A DNA stretch of 64,000 bases from WTJY01 sp045105475 (GTDB taxonomy: Bacteria; Chloroflexota; Anaerolineae; Promineifilales; Promineifilaceae), in assembly GCA_045105475.1 (NCBI GenBank), contig JBGCDP010000222.1, positions 1 to 64,000 on the forward strand, read 5' to 3'. The notes beneath the pieces were generated by a model. That model did not search any database. It was not told the DNA's origin and was given only the letters and a program-made list of their open reading frames with translations. Shown in pieces: positions 36,267-44,929 of this stretch (position 1 is its first letter; the number at the start of each line of letters is the position of its first letter). The position numbers were made by a program, and so were the translations under genes.

Positions 36267-37343
36267 ATGATTGATTGTGATGTACACAACGATTGGGTGA
36301 ATGCAGATGTCCTGTTGCCATACATGGATGGCCTTTTTCATGATTATTTAAAGCGTGGCGAGCGCGTGGGTGGTGCCTCAAGTTTTCCACACGGACATCG
36401 GCCGTGGTTACATCCAGAAGGATACCGTCGGGCCGACTTAAATCCGGCTGAAGGCGAAACAGCTGGGTCAGACTACGCCATGATGAAGCGGGAACTGCTC
36501 GACAAGTATGACCTCGAATATGCGATTTTGACCGGTGAAGAGATCATAGATCTTTCGACGATTGCAAACCCATACTATGCCAGTGCCATGGCGAAGGCCA
36601 ATAACGAATATGTCATTCATGAGTGGCTGTCGCTCGACAAACGCTTAAAAGGGTCACTAGCTATCGCACCCCAAGATCCACAAGGGGCCGCGGCCGAAAT
36701 CCGACGCAGAGGTGATCATCCTGACATCCTGCAAGTCATGCTAAGTTCAGCCGCACGTCGGCCGTACGGGGACCCGTTTTACCATCCAATTTGGGAAGCA
36801 GCAGCCGAGGTGGGTCTGCCTGTTGCGATGCATTTAGGCGGCACCGGTGGCGTTAACTCTGATTCGAGCTTCACAATGCCCCCAACATTCTACTATGAGC
36901 ACCATGCACTCCTTTGCCAAAGTGCAATGAGCCACATCGCCAGCTTAATTTTGCACGGCGTTTTTGAAAAATGGCCTACACTCCAATTTGTGATTATCGA
37001 ATGTGGCATTGCGTGGCTACCACCTGTGCTATGGCGCTTGGATTCAGGCTGGAAAGCGTTGCGCAAAGAAACCCCATGGCTCAAACGGCTGCCCAGCGAA
37101 TATGCTAAAGACCATATTCGCTTTACAACTCAACCGCTCGAGCAGCCACCTAATCGGGATCATTTATACGCGATGCTTGAAGCAATGGACGGCAAAAACA
37201 CCCTTCTATTTGCGTCTGATTATCCACATTGGGACTTTGATGATCCATATAAGGTCGATATTCCCAAAGACTGGCATGAAAATGTGTTCGATTTGAACAT
37301 TCGCAAGGTGTATAAAAAACTACCTCAAAAAAGTAACCAGTAG
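36267..37343 (+). CDS. Amidohydrolase-2 family metal-dependent hydrolase/decarboxylase
   Basis: 358 residues. The metal-binding DxH is at the very start (MIDCDVHNDW), with further metal/active-site motifs VAMHLGGTGG (about 191), IIECGIAWLPP (about 249) and FASDYPHWDFDDP (about 310), typical of the amidohydrolase_2 group (ACMS decarboxylase-like). Such enzymes hydrolyse or decarboxylate ring-cleavage and aromatic acids. It heads a run with a Rieske protein and a propionyl-CoA-synthetase-like enzyme, which suggests breakdown of an aromatic or branched substrate to an acyl-CoA. A large imperfect hairpin overlaps its last codons. Confidence 0.85.
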   Translation: MIDCDVHNDWVNADVLLPYMDGLFHDYLKRGERVGGASSFPHGHRPWLHPEGYRRADLNPAEGETAGSDYAMMKRELLDKYDLEYAILTGEEIIDLSTIANPYYASAMAKANNEYVIHEWLSLDKRLKGSLAIAPQDPQGAAAEIRRRGDHPDILQVMLSSAARRPYGDPFYHPIWEAAAEVGLPVAMHLGGTGGVNSDSSFTMPPTFYYEHHALLCQSAMSHIASLILHGVFEKWPTLQFVIIECGIAWLPPVLWRLDSGWKALRKETPWLKRLPSEYAKDHIRFTTQPLEQPPNRDHLYAMLEAMDGKNTLLFASDYPHWDFDDPYKVDIPKDWHENVFDLNIRKVYKKLPQKSNQ

Positions 37344-37400
37344 CCAGTGATCAGTGTCCGGTTGAATATAACCGAAACTGTTCACTGGGCGCTGATTACT
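37332..37400 (+). repeat. Large imperfect hairpin repeat
   Basis: The left arm starts AGTAACCAGTAGCCAGTGA (37332-37350) and ends near 37362. The right arm's reverse complement starts AGTAATCAGCGCCCAGTGA (from 37400 backwards). About 26 of 31 positions match over the whole arm, with a loop near GAATAT. It overlaps the final codons of the amidohydrolase gene and fills the gap to the Rieske gene. Its form is that of a mobile palindromic repeat or a processing hairpin. Confidence 0.6.
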
Positions 37401-37413
37401 TTGCACTAAAAAA

Positions 37414-37767
37414 ATGGCAAAGAAACAATTTAAGATTGGCCCGGCTAATCTAAATCCGGGTGAACGAAAAATCATAGAGATTGATGGCAAAAGCATAGGC
37501 CTGTTTAATGTGAAAGGTGAATATTTCGCCTTACACAATCGCTGCCCTCATATGGGTGGAAACTTATGCGCTGGCCCAGTGACTGGCACAACGCTACCAA
37601 CCGACAAAACAGAATTTATCTACGGCCGGGAAGGGGAGCTAGTCCGTTGTGGCTGGCATGGGTGGGAGTTTGAAATCCAATCTGGCCAATGCACCGTTGA
37701 CCCGAAGATGCGAGCGAAGGTGTATAAAGTTTCAGTTGAAGATGAACAGTTGACCATACATATTTAG
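37414..37767 (+). CDS. Rieske [2Fe-2S] ferredoxin-like protein
   Basis: 117 residues with both Rieske cluster motifs: CPHMGG (Cys-x-His, about 44-49) and CGWHGWEF (Cys-x2-His, about 77-84). The single-domain size is that of a Rieske ferredoxin. It probably carries electrons for an oxygenase, or for its neighbours in the operon. No oxygenase alpha subunit is next to it, so its partner is unknown. It starts at ATG 37414, in a poor ribosome-binding context (TAAAAAA). Confidence 0.9.
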   Translation: MAKKQFKIGPANLNPGERKIIEIDGKSIGLFNVKGEYFALHNRCPHMGGNLCAGPVTGTTLPTDKTEFIYGREGELVRCGWHGWEFEIQSGQCTVDPKMRAKVYKVSVEDEQLTIHI

Positions 37768-37806
37768 GAAAGTCAGCTAATGGCTGATATCTAAAAGAGG
37801 AAAGAA

Positions 37807-39696
37807 ATGAGTTACTCCACTACTTACGCAGATTGGCAAGCAGATCCGGTTGGATTTTGGGAAAAGGCGGCCGAAAAGATCGATTGGACTAAAAAATGGG
37901 ACCAAGCTCTCGACGCGAGTCAAGAGCCAATCTACCGCTGGTTTCAGGGAGGCGAAACAAACACCTGCTACAACTGTCTTGATCGTCACGTTGAACGAGG
38001 TCGGGCCGATCAAGCCGCCTTAATCTATGACAGCCCCATTACGGGCCAAATCAAAAGTTATACCTATCGAGAACTGCGTGATGAAGTAGCTAAGTTGGCC
38101 GGAGTCATTTCAGATTTAGGGGTGAGCAAAGGGGATCGGGTCATCATTTATATGCCGATGGTGCCAGAAGCGGCGATGGCGATGCTCGCTTGCGCCCGAA
38201 TCGGGGCGATTCACTCGGTGGTTTTTGGCGGATTTGCCGCCAACGAGCTGGCAACCCGTATCGATGATGCCAAACCTGATCTAATTATTTCAGCCTCTTG
38301 TGGAATTGAACCCTCCCGAATCGTTGAATACAAACCTCTTTTAGACGGTGCCATCGATCTGGCTAAACACAAGGTGGGCAACACGATTATTTTGCAGCGC
38401 GAGCAACATCGGTGTGATTTGATTGACGGCCGAGACATCGATTGGTCGGCCGCCATGAGCAGCGCACATCCTGTAGATTGTGTCCCTGTGGGGGCAACAG
38501 ACCCGTGCTACATCTTGTATACCAGCGGTACAACGGGTCAACCAAAAGGGGTGGTGCGAGATACCGGATCACATATGGTGGGCTTGTATTGGTCGATGAA
38601 AAACGTATATGGGGTTGATCCTGGTGAAGTTTACTGGGCCGCATCAGATGTGGGCTGGGTTGTGGGGCATAGCTATATCGTGTACGCCCCACTATTGCAT
38701 GGCAACACCTCGATTATGTTTGAAGGCAAGCCGGTGGGAACACCAGATGCGGGGACGTTTTGGCGTGTGATCGAACAACATAAAGTAGCGGCGATGTTTA
38801 CCGCTCCGACCGCATTCCGAGCGATTAAACGGGAAGATCCACAAGGTGAGCTAATCGCAGATTATGACTTAAGTCACTTTAGAACGCTCTTTTTAGCGGG
38901 AGAACGGTGTGATCCTGATACGCTTCATTGGGCGGAAGACAAGCTCGGTGTACCAGTGATTGATCATTGGTGGCAAACAGAAACCGGCTGGTCGATTTGT
39001 GCCAATCCGGTGGGATTGGGCGTTTTGCCGGTGAAACCGGGTTCGGCCGGGGTTCCAATGCCAGGGTACGACGTGCAAATTCTAAGCCCCGAAGGGGAGC
39101 AAATCCCACCAGGTGAGATCGGGGCGGTAGTTATTAAGCTACCCCTACCACCAAGCTCTTTACCCACTTTATGGCAGCGAGATGATCTGTACATATCCAA
39201 ATATTTAGCTGAATATGAAGGATATTACTCAACGGCCGATGCCGGTTTCAAAGACGAAGATGGGTATCTACACATCATGGCGCGTACGGACGACATTATT
39301 AATGTTGCCGGACACCGGCTCTCGACAGGTGGCATCGAAGAGGTGCTTGCAGGCCATCCAGATGTCGCAGAATGCGCAGTGCTTGGTGTCAAAGATGACC
39401 TAAAAGGTGAAATCCCTATTGGGTTACTGGTTCTTAATGCGGGTGTCGAGCGTAGTAAAGATGAAATTGTGGCTGAGGTTGTGCAAATGGTGCGAGATCA
39501 GATTGGGCCGGTGGCTGCGTTTAAGAAAGCAACGGTCGTTGAGCGTTTACCCAAAACTCGCTCAGGCAAAATTTTACGGGGCACGATTAAGAAGATTGCA
39601 GATCAAACACCATGGAAGATGCCAGCAACGATTGATGATCCGGTAATTTTAGATGAGATGGGAGACGCGGTCGGCCGATTGGGGTATGGAGGCTAG
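37807..39696 (+). CDS. prpE: Propionyl-CoA synthetase-like acyl-CoA ligase
   Basis: 629 residues of the ANL adenylate-forming family, closest in text to PrpE: YNCLDRHVERGRADQAALIY, RIGAIHSVVFGGFAANELA, LIISASCGIEPSRIVEYKP, the AMP-binding loop YTSGTTGQPKGVVRD, DVGWVVGHSYIVYAPL, and the catalytic Lys in KTRSGKILRGT. It activates a short-chain acid (propionate in PrpE) with ATP and CoA. It closes the amidohydrolase/Rieske/ligase run and has a good site (AGAGGAAAG) before ATG 37807. The natural acid may differ, given the neighbours. Confidence 0.9.
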   Translation: MSYSTTYADWQADPVGFWEKAAEKIDWTKKWDQALDASQEPIYRWFQGGETNTCYNCLDRHVERGRADQAALIYDSPITGQIKSYTYRELRDEVAKLAGVISDLGVSKGDRVIIYMPMVPEAAMAMLACARIGAIHSVVFGGFAANELATRIDDAKPDLIISASCGIEPSRIVEYKPLLDGAIDLAKHKVGNTIILQREQHRCDLIDGRDIDWSAAMSSAHPVDCVPVGATDPCYILYTSGTTGQPKGVVRDTGSHMVGLYWSMKNVYGVDPGEVYWAASDVGWVVGHSYIVYAPLLHGNTSIMFEGKPVGTPDAGTFWRVIEQHKVAAMFTAPTAFRAIKREDPQGELIADYDLSHFRTLFLAGERCDPDTLHWAEDKLGVPVIDHWWQTETGWSICANPVGLGVLPVKPGSAGVPMPGYDVQILSPEGEQIPPGEIGAVVIKLPLPPSSLPTLWQRDDLYISKYLAEYEGYYSTADAGFKDEDGYLHIMARTDDIINVAGHRLSTGGIEEVLAGHPDVAECAVLGVKDDLKGEIPIGLLVLNAGVERSKDEIVAEVVQMVRDQIGPVAAFKKATVVERLPKTRSGKILRGTIKKIADQTPWKMPATIDDPVILDEMGDAVGRLGYGG

Positions 39697-39884
39697 CAAA
39701 CGTTCAGCACGCCACGCTCTCAATCAGGTATTTTCTGAAACTGGCATAGTTTGGCACAAAAAAATATCGATTTGGCATAGGATTCTGACTTAAGATCGGT
39801 TTATGTTCGAGTCGGCCGTCAATGGTTTTTAAAATCATCGGCCGACCCGATATGAAAAACAACCACCTTATGGAGAATCCCTTT

Positions 39885-40172
39885 ATGGAATTTACCCTGA
39901 TCGATTTTTTAGTTGGCTTTTTACTCATGAACGCAATGCCACATTGGATATTTGGGATTACTAAAACCCGGATGCTCAGTGCCTTTGGGTTCAGCCATCA
40001 AGCCAACATCGCTTATTCGTTTTTAAATATCGCCATCGCTCTCTCGCTGCTTCAGTTTCAATATGGCCTAACACAGTTACTTAATAATGGTGTTGTTATT
40101 GGCGCTCTGGCGATGCTTGTTATTTATTATCTGACTGGGAAATTTTTCCTCACTTTGTTTGAAGAAAAATAA
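39885..40172 (+). CDS. Small three-helix membrane protein
   Basis: 95 residues from ATG 39885 with GGAGA at 39872-39876; ATGs at 39852 and 39870 are in frame but less well placed. Three hydrophobic helices are visible (about 4-22, 40-58, 66-88). The opening VGFLLMNAMPHWIFGITKTRM is typical of a family of small integral membrane proteins without known function. It is followed 33 bases on by another membrane protein gene, probably in the same operon. Confidence 0.7.
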   Translation: MEFTLIDFLVGFLLMNAMPHWIFGITKTRMLSAFGFSHQANIAYSFLNIAIALSLLQFQYGLTQLLNNGVVIGALAMLVIYYLTGKFFLTLFEEK

Positions 40173-40205
40173 AATTGAATAGTCTGCATTTAAGGAGAAA
40201 ATCTA

Positions 40206-40595
40206 ATGTTATTACCTCATCACATGTTACGGCCGTTGTTTCGCATCGATGGGATTGTCACCACCCTAGCAGGCCTTTTGATGGTCACGATTCCGGGCAT
40301 GCTCATTAGCATGCTTCAGCTCGGCTCAATTTCACCCCTTTGGACACGCATTATTGGCGTGGTTTGGCTATTGTTCGGTTTATGGCTATTGACCTTATGG
40401 AATGCAGACTACACCAAAGGTGGGGCACTGTTTGCGATGATTGTTCTAGAGCTAAACGGACTGCTCTTGGTTGTGGCCGCAATTTTTGGCGGCTTTGGCT
40501 TGGGCGCAATGGGTTGGATTACGATGATCGGCACTGCGGTGTTTATCTATTTTGTCGCATCGCAGTGGTGGTTCTATCGGCCGGAATTGGCTTGA
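40206..40595 (+). CDS. Four-helix membrane protein
   Basis: 129 residues, start ATG 40206 with AAGGAGAAAA upstream. Four hydrophobic helices (about 12-34, 45-66, 73-95, 98-120) cover most of it. It resembles DUF4345/DoxX-sized small membrane proteins in form only; no motif allows a call. It ends just before a bidirectional palindromic terminator. Confidence 0.7.
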   Translation: MLLPHHMLRPLFRIDGIVTTLAGLLMVTIPGMLISMLQLGSISPLWTRIIGVVWLLFGLWLLTLWNADYTKGGALFAMIVLELNGLLLVVAAIFGGFGLGAMGWITMIGTAVFIYFVASQWWFYRPELA

Positions 40596-40634
40596 ATCTA
40601 AAATAAGTCTAATCAATAGTCTCAAGTAAAAATA

Positions 40635-40670
40635 AAAAAGGCCGATGATTTTAAAATCATCGGCCTTTTT
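40635..40670. terminator. Bidirectional terminator between membrane-protein gene and tRNA-Leu
   Basis: A perfect palindrome with arms AAAAAAGGCCGATGATTT and its complement, centred at 40652/40653. In each direction a GC-containing stem is followed by TTTTTT. It serves the rightward membrane-protein gene and the leftward tRNA gene. Confidence 0.85.
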
Positions 40671-40677
40671 TTGTCTG

Positions 40678-40758
40678 TACCGGAGGTGGGACTCGAACCC
40701 ACACACCAAGGGTATGCGATTTTGAATCGCACGCGTCTGCCAATTCCGCCACTCCGGC
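40678..40758 (-). tRNA. tRNA-Leu (anticodon CAA)
   Basis: On the minus strand the cloverleaf reads: acceptor GCCGGAG paired with CTCCGGT plus discriminator A; D arm TGGCGGAATTGGCAGACGCG; anticodon stem TGCGA/TCGCA with loop TTCAAAA (anticodon CAA). The short variable arm is of class II type, and the T arm is GTGGG-TTCGAGT-CCCAC. Length is about 81. CCA is not encoded. It is followed by the shared palindromic terminator. Confidence 0.97.
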
Positions 40759-40848
40759 ATACAGTCTGCACGAACGAAAGAAGATTATATTCAAGAACGA
40801 AAAAAAGCAAAAGAAAAATTCACAATTGATTACACTCTTAAAATATAT

Positions 40849-41244
40849 CTACGTATTTAGAATGCTATTAATCACACGAGACGTCCGTCGGATCTCATGC
40901 ATAACCAGCCCAATCTTTGCATTTTTATCTACGATAGCTGCGATTGCCGCATTCTCATTAACCGGAACTACAATTAAAGCTCCATAATCCCCTTCAATTA
41001 AGAGTCGGTTCAAATTACCTTGTGACATTTGCATCAGCGTCTTTTCACCTAATCCGGTCAACGCGGCCGTCATCGCAGCAATCTGCGGACTATTCGCTTT
41101 CTGTCCTGTTAAATCTTCTGGCGTATGTGCTGCCACAACAAATCCATCAATACTCACAACAACCGTATCTTGAATACTGTCCATGCGATTGGTTAGATTT
41201 TGTAATTCCTGCTCTAGTTTTTCACTGCGGTATAGATTAGACAT
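40849..41244 (-). CDS. Roadblock/LC7-domain protein
   Basis: 131 residues matching the roadblock/LC7 fold: VVVSIDGFVVAAHTPEDL, IAAMTAALTGLGEKTL and GALIVVPVNENAAIAAIVDKNAKIGLVMHEI. Bacterial roadblock proteins such as MglB regulate small Ras-like GTPases (MglA) in polarity and gliding; others are orphan. No MglA-type GTPase is in the window, so the partner is unknown. It lies between the pdh operon and tRNA-Leu, on the same strand as both. Confidence 0.88.
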   Translation of the reverse strand: MSNLYRSEKLEQELQNLTNRMDSIQDTVVVSIDGFVVAAHTPEDLTGQKANSPQIAAMTAALTGLGEKTLMQMSQGNLNRLLIEGDYGALIVVPVNENAAIAAIVDKNAKIGLVMHEIRRTSRVINSILNT

Positions 41245-41574
41245 TTTCCCGAAGTTAAACGATTCCTACGATTTTAGTACTACAGAAATCGCCCTACAGA
41301 GTCATTTTATTTGACTCAAGATTATTCAATTTATGTTTGCGACAAAGGGGTGGGCATGAATCATCTTTTTGTACGACTACCATTATCTCAATTCTAGTTT
41401 TCTACAATCGAAAATTTACCCGTAAGAAAATATTATAGGCTCTTTTTAACTGTTGCCAATGGTATCTAAGAACGATTCCATTGAAATGCAGTTTTCGTAT
41501 CTTTTATTAATAAAAAAGCCCGGCCGATTAAAAACCAGCCAGGCTTGATAAACCTATCTAAAAACAAAAACGAT
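41245..41574. other. Intergenic region between pdhC and roadblock gene
   Basis: About 330 bases. The left two thirds are AT-rich with no gene seen and presumably hold the roadblock promoter. The right end holds the pdh terminator (41511-41545). Confidence 0.5.
41511..41545 (-). terminator. Rho-independent terminator of the pdh operon
   Basis: On the minus strand AGCCTGGCTGG (41535-41545) pairs, with three G-U pairs, with TCGGCCGGGCT (41517-41527), followed by TTTTTTA. It lies 30 bases after the pdhC stop. Confidence 0.75.
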
Positions 41575-42855
41575 CTAAACCAACAACCGCATCGGTTTTT
41601 CAAGGATCTGCTTGAAACGCACCATAAATTCAGCCGCTTCCGCCCCATCAGTTACCCGATGATCGGCCGAAATCGTCGCCTTCATCCGCGTACCAATCGT
41701 CAACTCACCATCAACCACAACTGGCACCTGGTGAATGCCACCAATCGCCAAAATCGCAGCTTCGGGTGGATTAATAATCGCTGTAAACTGATCAACCCCA
41801 TAGATTCCAAGATTTGAAATCGAGAAGGTGCCACCTGAAACATCATCAGGATGAACCTTGCCCTCACGGGCACGAGCGATCATCTCTTTGTTTTCTTGTG
41901 CAATGACACTCAACGGTGACTTATCAGTGTTCTTCTGCACGACAACCAACAACCCTTTCTCAGTTGCAACAGCTGAGCCAACATTGATTTCATTGTGCAA
42001 AATCATCTGGTCACCACCAAAGCTAGCATTGATGCTAGGGAAATCTCGTAATGCAACGCCGGCCGCTTTGACCAAAATATCATTAACGCTAACTTTAATC
42101 CCCTCCGCTTCAAGCATGCCGTTGACCTGCTTACGCAGCGCCATTGCCGGAGCCATGTCGATGTCCATTGTGACTTGGAAATGCGGAACAGTCGTTTTAG
42201 ACTCGACCATGCGGCGTGCAATCGCTTGGCGCAAACGAGTCGTTGGCACAGCCGTGTCCGTTTCTCCGGCCGTGGCCAAAGTTGCCTGGATTGCTGGAGC
42301 AGCAGCAGGTGCTGATTCAGAAGCCGCACTAGTCCCACCAGAAGCGATAAACGCTTCAACATCCGCTTTACGAATGCGCTCGCCTTCAAACGGCACTTGG
42401 AGCAAATCGATATTGTTGTCTGTCGCGATCCGGCGAGCCACGGGGGTCGCTTTAACACCGGCCGGGAATTCGCTATCCGCTTGCCCAGCTGCATCGCCCG
42501 CTGGAGGTGCAACCGGTGCCGATGAGGTTTCAGCTGCTGGCTCTGGAGCAGACTCTTCTGCTGCTGGAGATGAATCAGACCCACCAGCCCCGTTAACCAG
42601 AGCCGACACATCTTCACCCGCTTCACCCACAATAGCGACATTCTCGCCAACTGCGACAAGGTCACCCGCATTGGCCAACGTCGCTAGCAAAATCCCAGTC
42701 ACCTGTGATTCAAGCTCAAGCGTCGCTTTGTCTGATTCGATCTCAGCAACAATATCACCCTTGTTAACCTGAGTCCCAATCTCGTAAAGCCATTGGTTTA
42801 GCTCACCCTCACGCATGTCAAAGCCCATCTTGGGCATTACTATAAATTCCGCCAT
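41575..42855 (-). CDS. pdhC: Pyruvate/branched-chain 2-oxoacid dehydrogenase E2 (dihydrolipoamide acyltransferase)
   Basis: 426 residues. A lipoyl domain (about 1-78) has the lipoylated Lys in IESDKATLELESQ. An Ala/Pro/Glu/Ser-rich linker follows, then the peripheral-subunit-binding domain (KATPVARRIATDNNIDLLQV, about 135-175), a second linker, and the catalytic domain (about 205-426) with SADHRVTDGAEAAEF carrying the active His and Asp. It transfers the acyl group from E1 to CoA. The first base of its ATG is shared with the last base of the pdhB stop, so the two are translationally coupled. No E3 gene is present here. Confidence 0.95.
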   Translation of the reverse strand: MAEFIVMPKMGFDMREGELNQWLYEIGTQVNKGDIVAEIESDKATLELESQVTGILLATLANAGDLVAVGENVAIVGEAGEDVSALVNGAGGSDSSPAAEESAPEPAAETSSAPVAPPAGDAAGQADSEFPAGVKATPVARRIATDNNIDLLQVPFEGERIRKADVEAFIASGGTSAASESAPAAAPAIQATLATAGETDTAVPTTRLRQAIARRMVESKTTVPHFQVTMDIDMAPAMALRKQVNGMLEAEGIKVSVNDILVKAAGVALRDFPSINASFGGDQMILHNEINVGSAVATEKGLLVVVQKNTDKSPLSVIAQENKEMIARAREGKVHPDDVSGGTFSISNLGIYGVDQFTAIINPPEAAILAIGGIHQVPVVVDGELTIGTRMKATISADHRVTDGAEAAEFMVRFKQILEKPMRLLV

Positions 42856-43829
42856 TAGAGGACCTCCTTCACAGCCGCAATCACCCGATCCGCATTGATC
42901 AGAGCTGACTGCTCTAATTCGCGTGCATATGGCAAAGGTGTTTGTTTCTGAGCCACACGTTTCACAGGTGCATCGAGGTAGTCAAAAGCATGTTCTTGGA
43001 TCTGAGCCACAACTTCAGCTCCGATTCCATATGTACCATGCCCTTCTTCAACCACAACCGCTTTATTTGTTTTCTTAAAGCTTTCAATAGCCAAAGACAA
43101 ATCAAGTGGCTGAAGACAACGTAAGTCGATAATTTCAACCTCGATCCCTTCTTTCGACAATTTAGCGGCCGCTTCCATTGAAATCGGCAAGCCTGCTGCA
43201 TAGGTCACAATTGTGACATCAGAGCCGTCACGCTTTTTGTCCGATTTATCAAGCGGCACCAAGTACTCTTCTTCTGGCACTTCACCACGCTCTTGATAGA
43301 GAGTCGCATGCTCGATAAACATCACTGGGTCATCAGAACGGATCGCTGACTTAAGCATCCCTTTGGCATCGTAAGGTGTTGCAGGTGAAACCACGCGCAA
43401 CCCTGGAAAGTGAGCAAAAATCACATCAGGTGTATGACTATGAGTCGCACCCAACTGACGGCCGCCTCCACCAGGAGCTCGGAAAACAACCGGACAACGG
43501 ATGTTACCGTTAAACATGTAATGCACTTTAGCAGCATGATTGACGATGGCATCAAACGCTACAAAAGCGAAGTTAATCGTCATAAATTCCGCAACCGGCC
43601 GTAACCCGTTCATCGCAGCTCCGGCCGCAGCCCCACCAATCACCATTTCAGAGATAGGTGTGTCACGCACGCGCCGTTCGCCAAACTCATCATAGAAACC
43701 GCGGGTAACAGCATATGTACCGCCCCAAACACCGATTTCTTCACCCATGATAAATACCTTTTCATCACGGATCATTTCTTCACGTAGCGCATCTGAAAGC
43801 GCTTGACGCATTGTAATTCTTTTAGCCAT
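42855..43829 (-). CDS. pdhB: Pyruvate dehydrogenase E1 component, beta subunit
   Basis: 324 residues of the E1-beta/transketolase-pyrimidine type. Seen are ALREEMIRDEKVFIMGEEIG (start), GGTYAVTRGFYDEFG, RVRDTPISEMVIGGAAAGAA, and RAPGGGGRQLGATHSHTPD (thiamine-diphosphate and His region). The C-terminal transketolase domain follows (VVVEEGHGTYGIGAEVVAQ). It forms the heterotetramer with PdhA that decarboxylates pyruvate or a branched oxoacid. It lies 14 bases after pdhA. The exact oxoacid cannot be fixed by eye. Confidence 0.95.
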   Translation of the reverse strand: MAKRITMRQALSDALREEMIRDEKVFIMGEEIGVWGGTYAVTRGFYDEFGERRVRDTPISEMVIGGAAAGAAMNGLRPVAEFMTINFAFVAFDAIVNHAAKVHYMFNGNIRCPVVFRAPGGGGRQLGATHSHTPDVIFAHFPGLRVVSPATPYDAKGMLKSAIRSDDPVMFIEHATLYQERGEVPEEEYLVPLDKSDKKRDGSDVTIVTYAAGLPISMEAAAKLSKEGIEVEIIDLRCLQPLDLSLAIESFKKTNKAVVVEEGHGTYGIGAEVVAQIQEHAFDYLDAPVKRVAQKQTPLPYARELEQSALINADRVIAAVKEVL

Positions 43830-43843
43830 ATTTTTTGTCCCCC

Positions 43844-44929
43844 TTAGTTCTCAGTCTCAACGAAAATGTGATCGTACAGCGTGTCTAATCCAGGTTCTGG
43901 AGATTCATCAGCGAACTTCACCGCTTCTGCAATTTCAATATCAACCTGATCATCAATCGCGTCTAACTCTTCTTGAGTACAGTTCTCTTGCTCGATCAAA
44001 CGTCGTTCAAGAACACCTAGCGGATCATCCTCACGCCATTTCACCACTTCGTCCTTCGAACGGTAGCGAAGCGGGTCACCCATCGAGTGACCTTCAAAAC
44101 GGTAGGTGATCATCTCAAGGAATTGCGGCCCCTCACCGGCTCGTACACGAGCTAGGGCGTCAGTTGTCTTCCAATAAACGTCACAAACACTCATGCCGTC
44201 AACCACATGGGCTTCCATATTGTAGCCACTAGCCTTAGTGACCATTTCAGGCGTTGCAGACGCCCGATCAACGGCCGTACCCATCCCATATTGATTGTTT
44301 TCAACAATCCAAACAACAGGCAAGTTCCAAACTTTGGCAAGGTTCAAAGATTCATGAAAATAGCCGATGTTGGTTGATCCATCACCCATGTAACAAAGAA
44401 CGGCACCATCTGTACCATTATATTGTTCAGCTAGAGCGATTCCTGCGCCGAGTGGCACATGGCCGCCTACAACAGCGTATCCACCCCAAAATCGACGGGG
44501 CACATCGGATAGATGCATGGAGCCGCCACGGCCGCCGCTGACGCCGGTTACTTTACCCATCAACTCAGCCATCACTGGGCCTGTTTCAGACCCAACGGCC
44601 AAAGCATGGCCATGGTCACGATAGGCGGTAATCACATGGTCTCTTTCACCACGCGCCCCGATCGATCCAACTGCAATCGCTTCTTGCCCAATGTACAAGT
44701 GAAGGAAACCACCCACTTTGCCCAATTGATATTGTTCTGAACAAGCTTGCTCAAACTTGCGGATCAGTACCATTTGCCGGTACCACTCGAGTAGTGTTTC
44801 ACGAGGAATATCGGCAGCACGGCCGACTCCTACTTCACGCTCGTCTGCATGTAAAATCGCATCGGCTCCTTCGGGAGCTGCCTTTGCTGCTTCTTTCTTT
44901 GGTGTCGCTTTTTTCTTTTTTGTTGCCAT
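43844..44929 (-). CDS. pdhA: Pyruvate dehydrogenase E1 component, alpha subunit
   Basis: 361 residues. After a Lys/Ala-rich extension (about 1-25, KKKKATPKKEAAKAAPEGA) comes the E1-alpha core: LLEWYRQMVLIRKFEQACS, GFLHLYIGQEAIAVGS and GGRGGSMHLSD. The ThDP-binding motif is GDGSTNIGYFHESLNLAKVWNLPVVWIVENN (GDGS...NN), and EGHSMGDPLRYR is the phosphorylation-loop region. It is the first gene of the pdhABC operon. The basic extension is absent from most homologues and could be a tether or subunit-binding tail. Confidence 0.95.
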   Translation of the reverse strand: MATKKKKATPKKEAAKAAPEGADAILHADEREVGVGRAADIPRETLLEWYRQMVLIRKFEQACSEQYQLGKVGGFLHLYIGQEAIAVGSIGARGERDHVITAYRDHGHALAVGSETGPVMAELMGKVTGVSGGRGGSMHLSDVPRRFWGGYAVVGGHVPLGAGIALAEQYNGTDGAVLCYMGDGSTNIGYFHESLNLAKVWNLPVVWIVENNQYGMGTAVDRASATPEMVTKASGYNMEAHVVDGMSVCDVYWKTTDALARVRAGEGPQFLEMITYRFEGHSMGDPLRYRSKDEVVKWREDDPLGVLERRLIEQENCTQEELDAIDDQVDIEIAEAVKFADESPEPGLDTLYDHIFVETEN

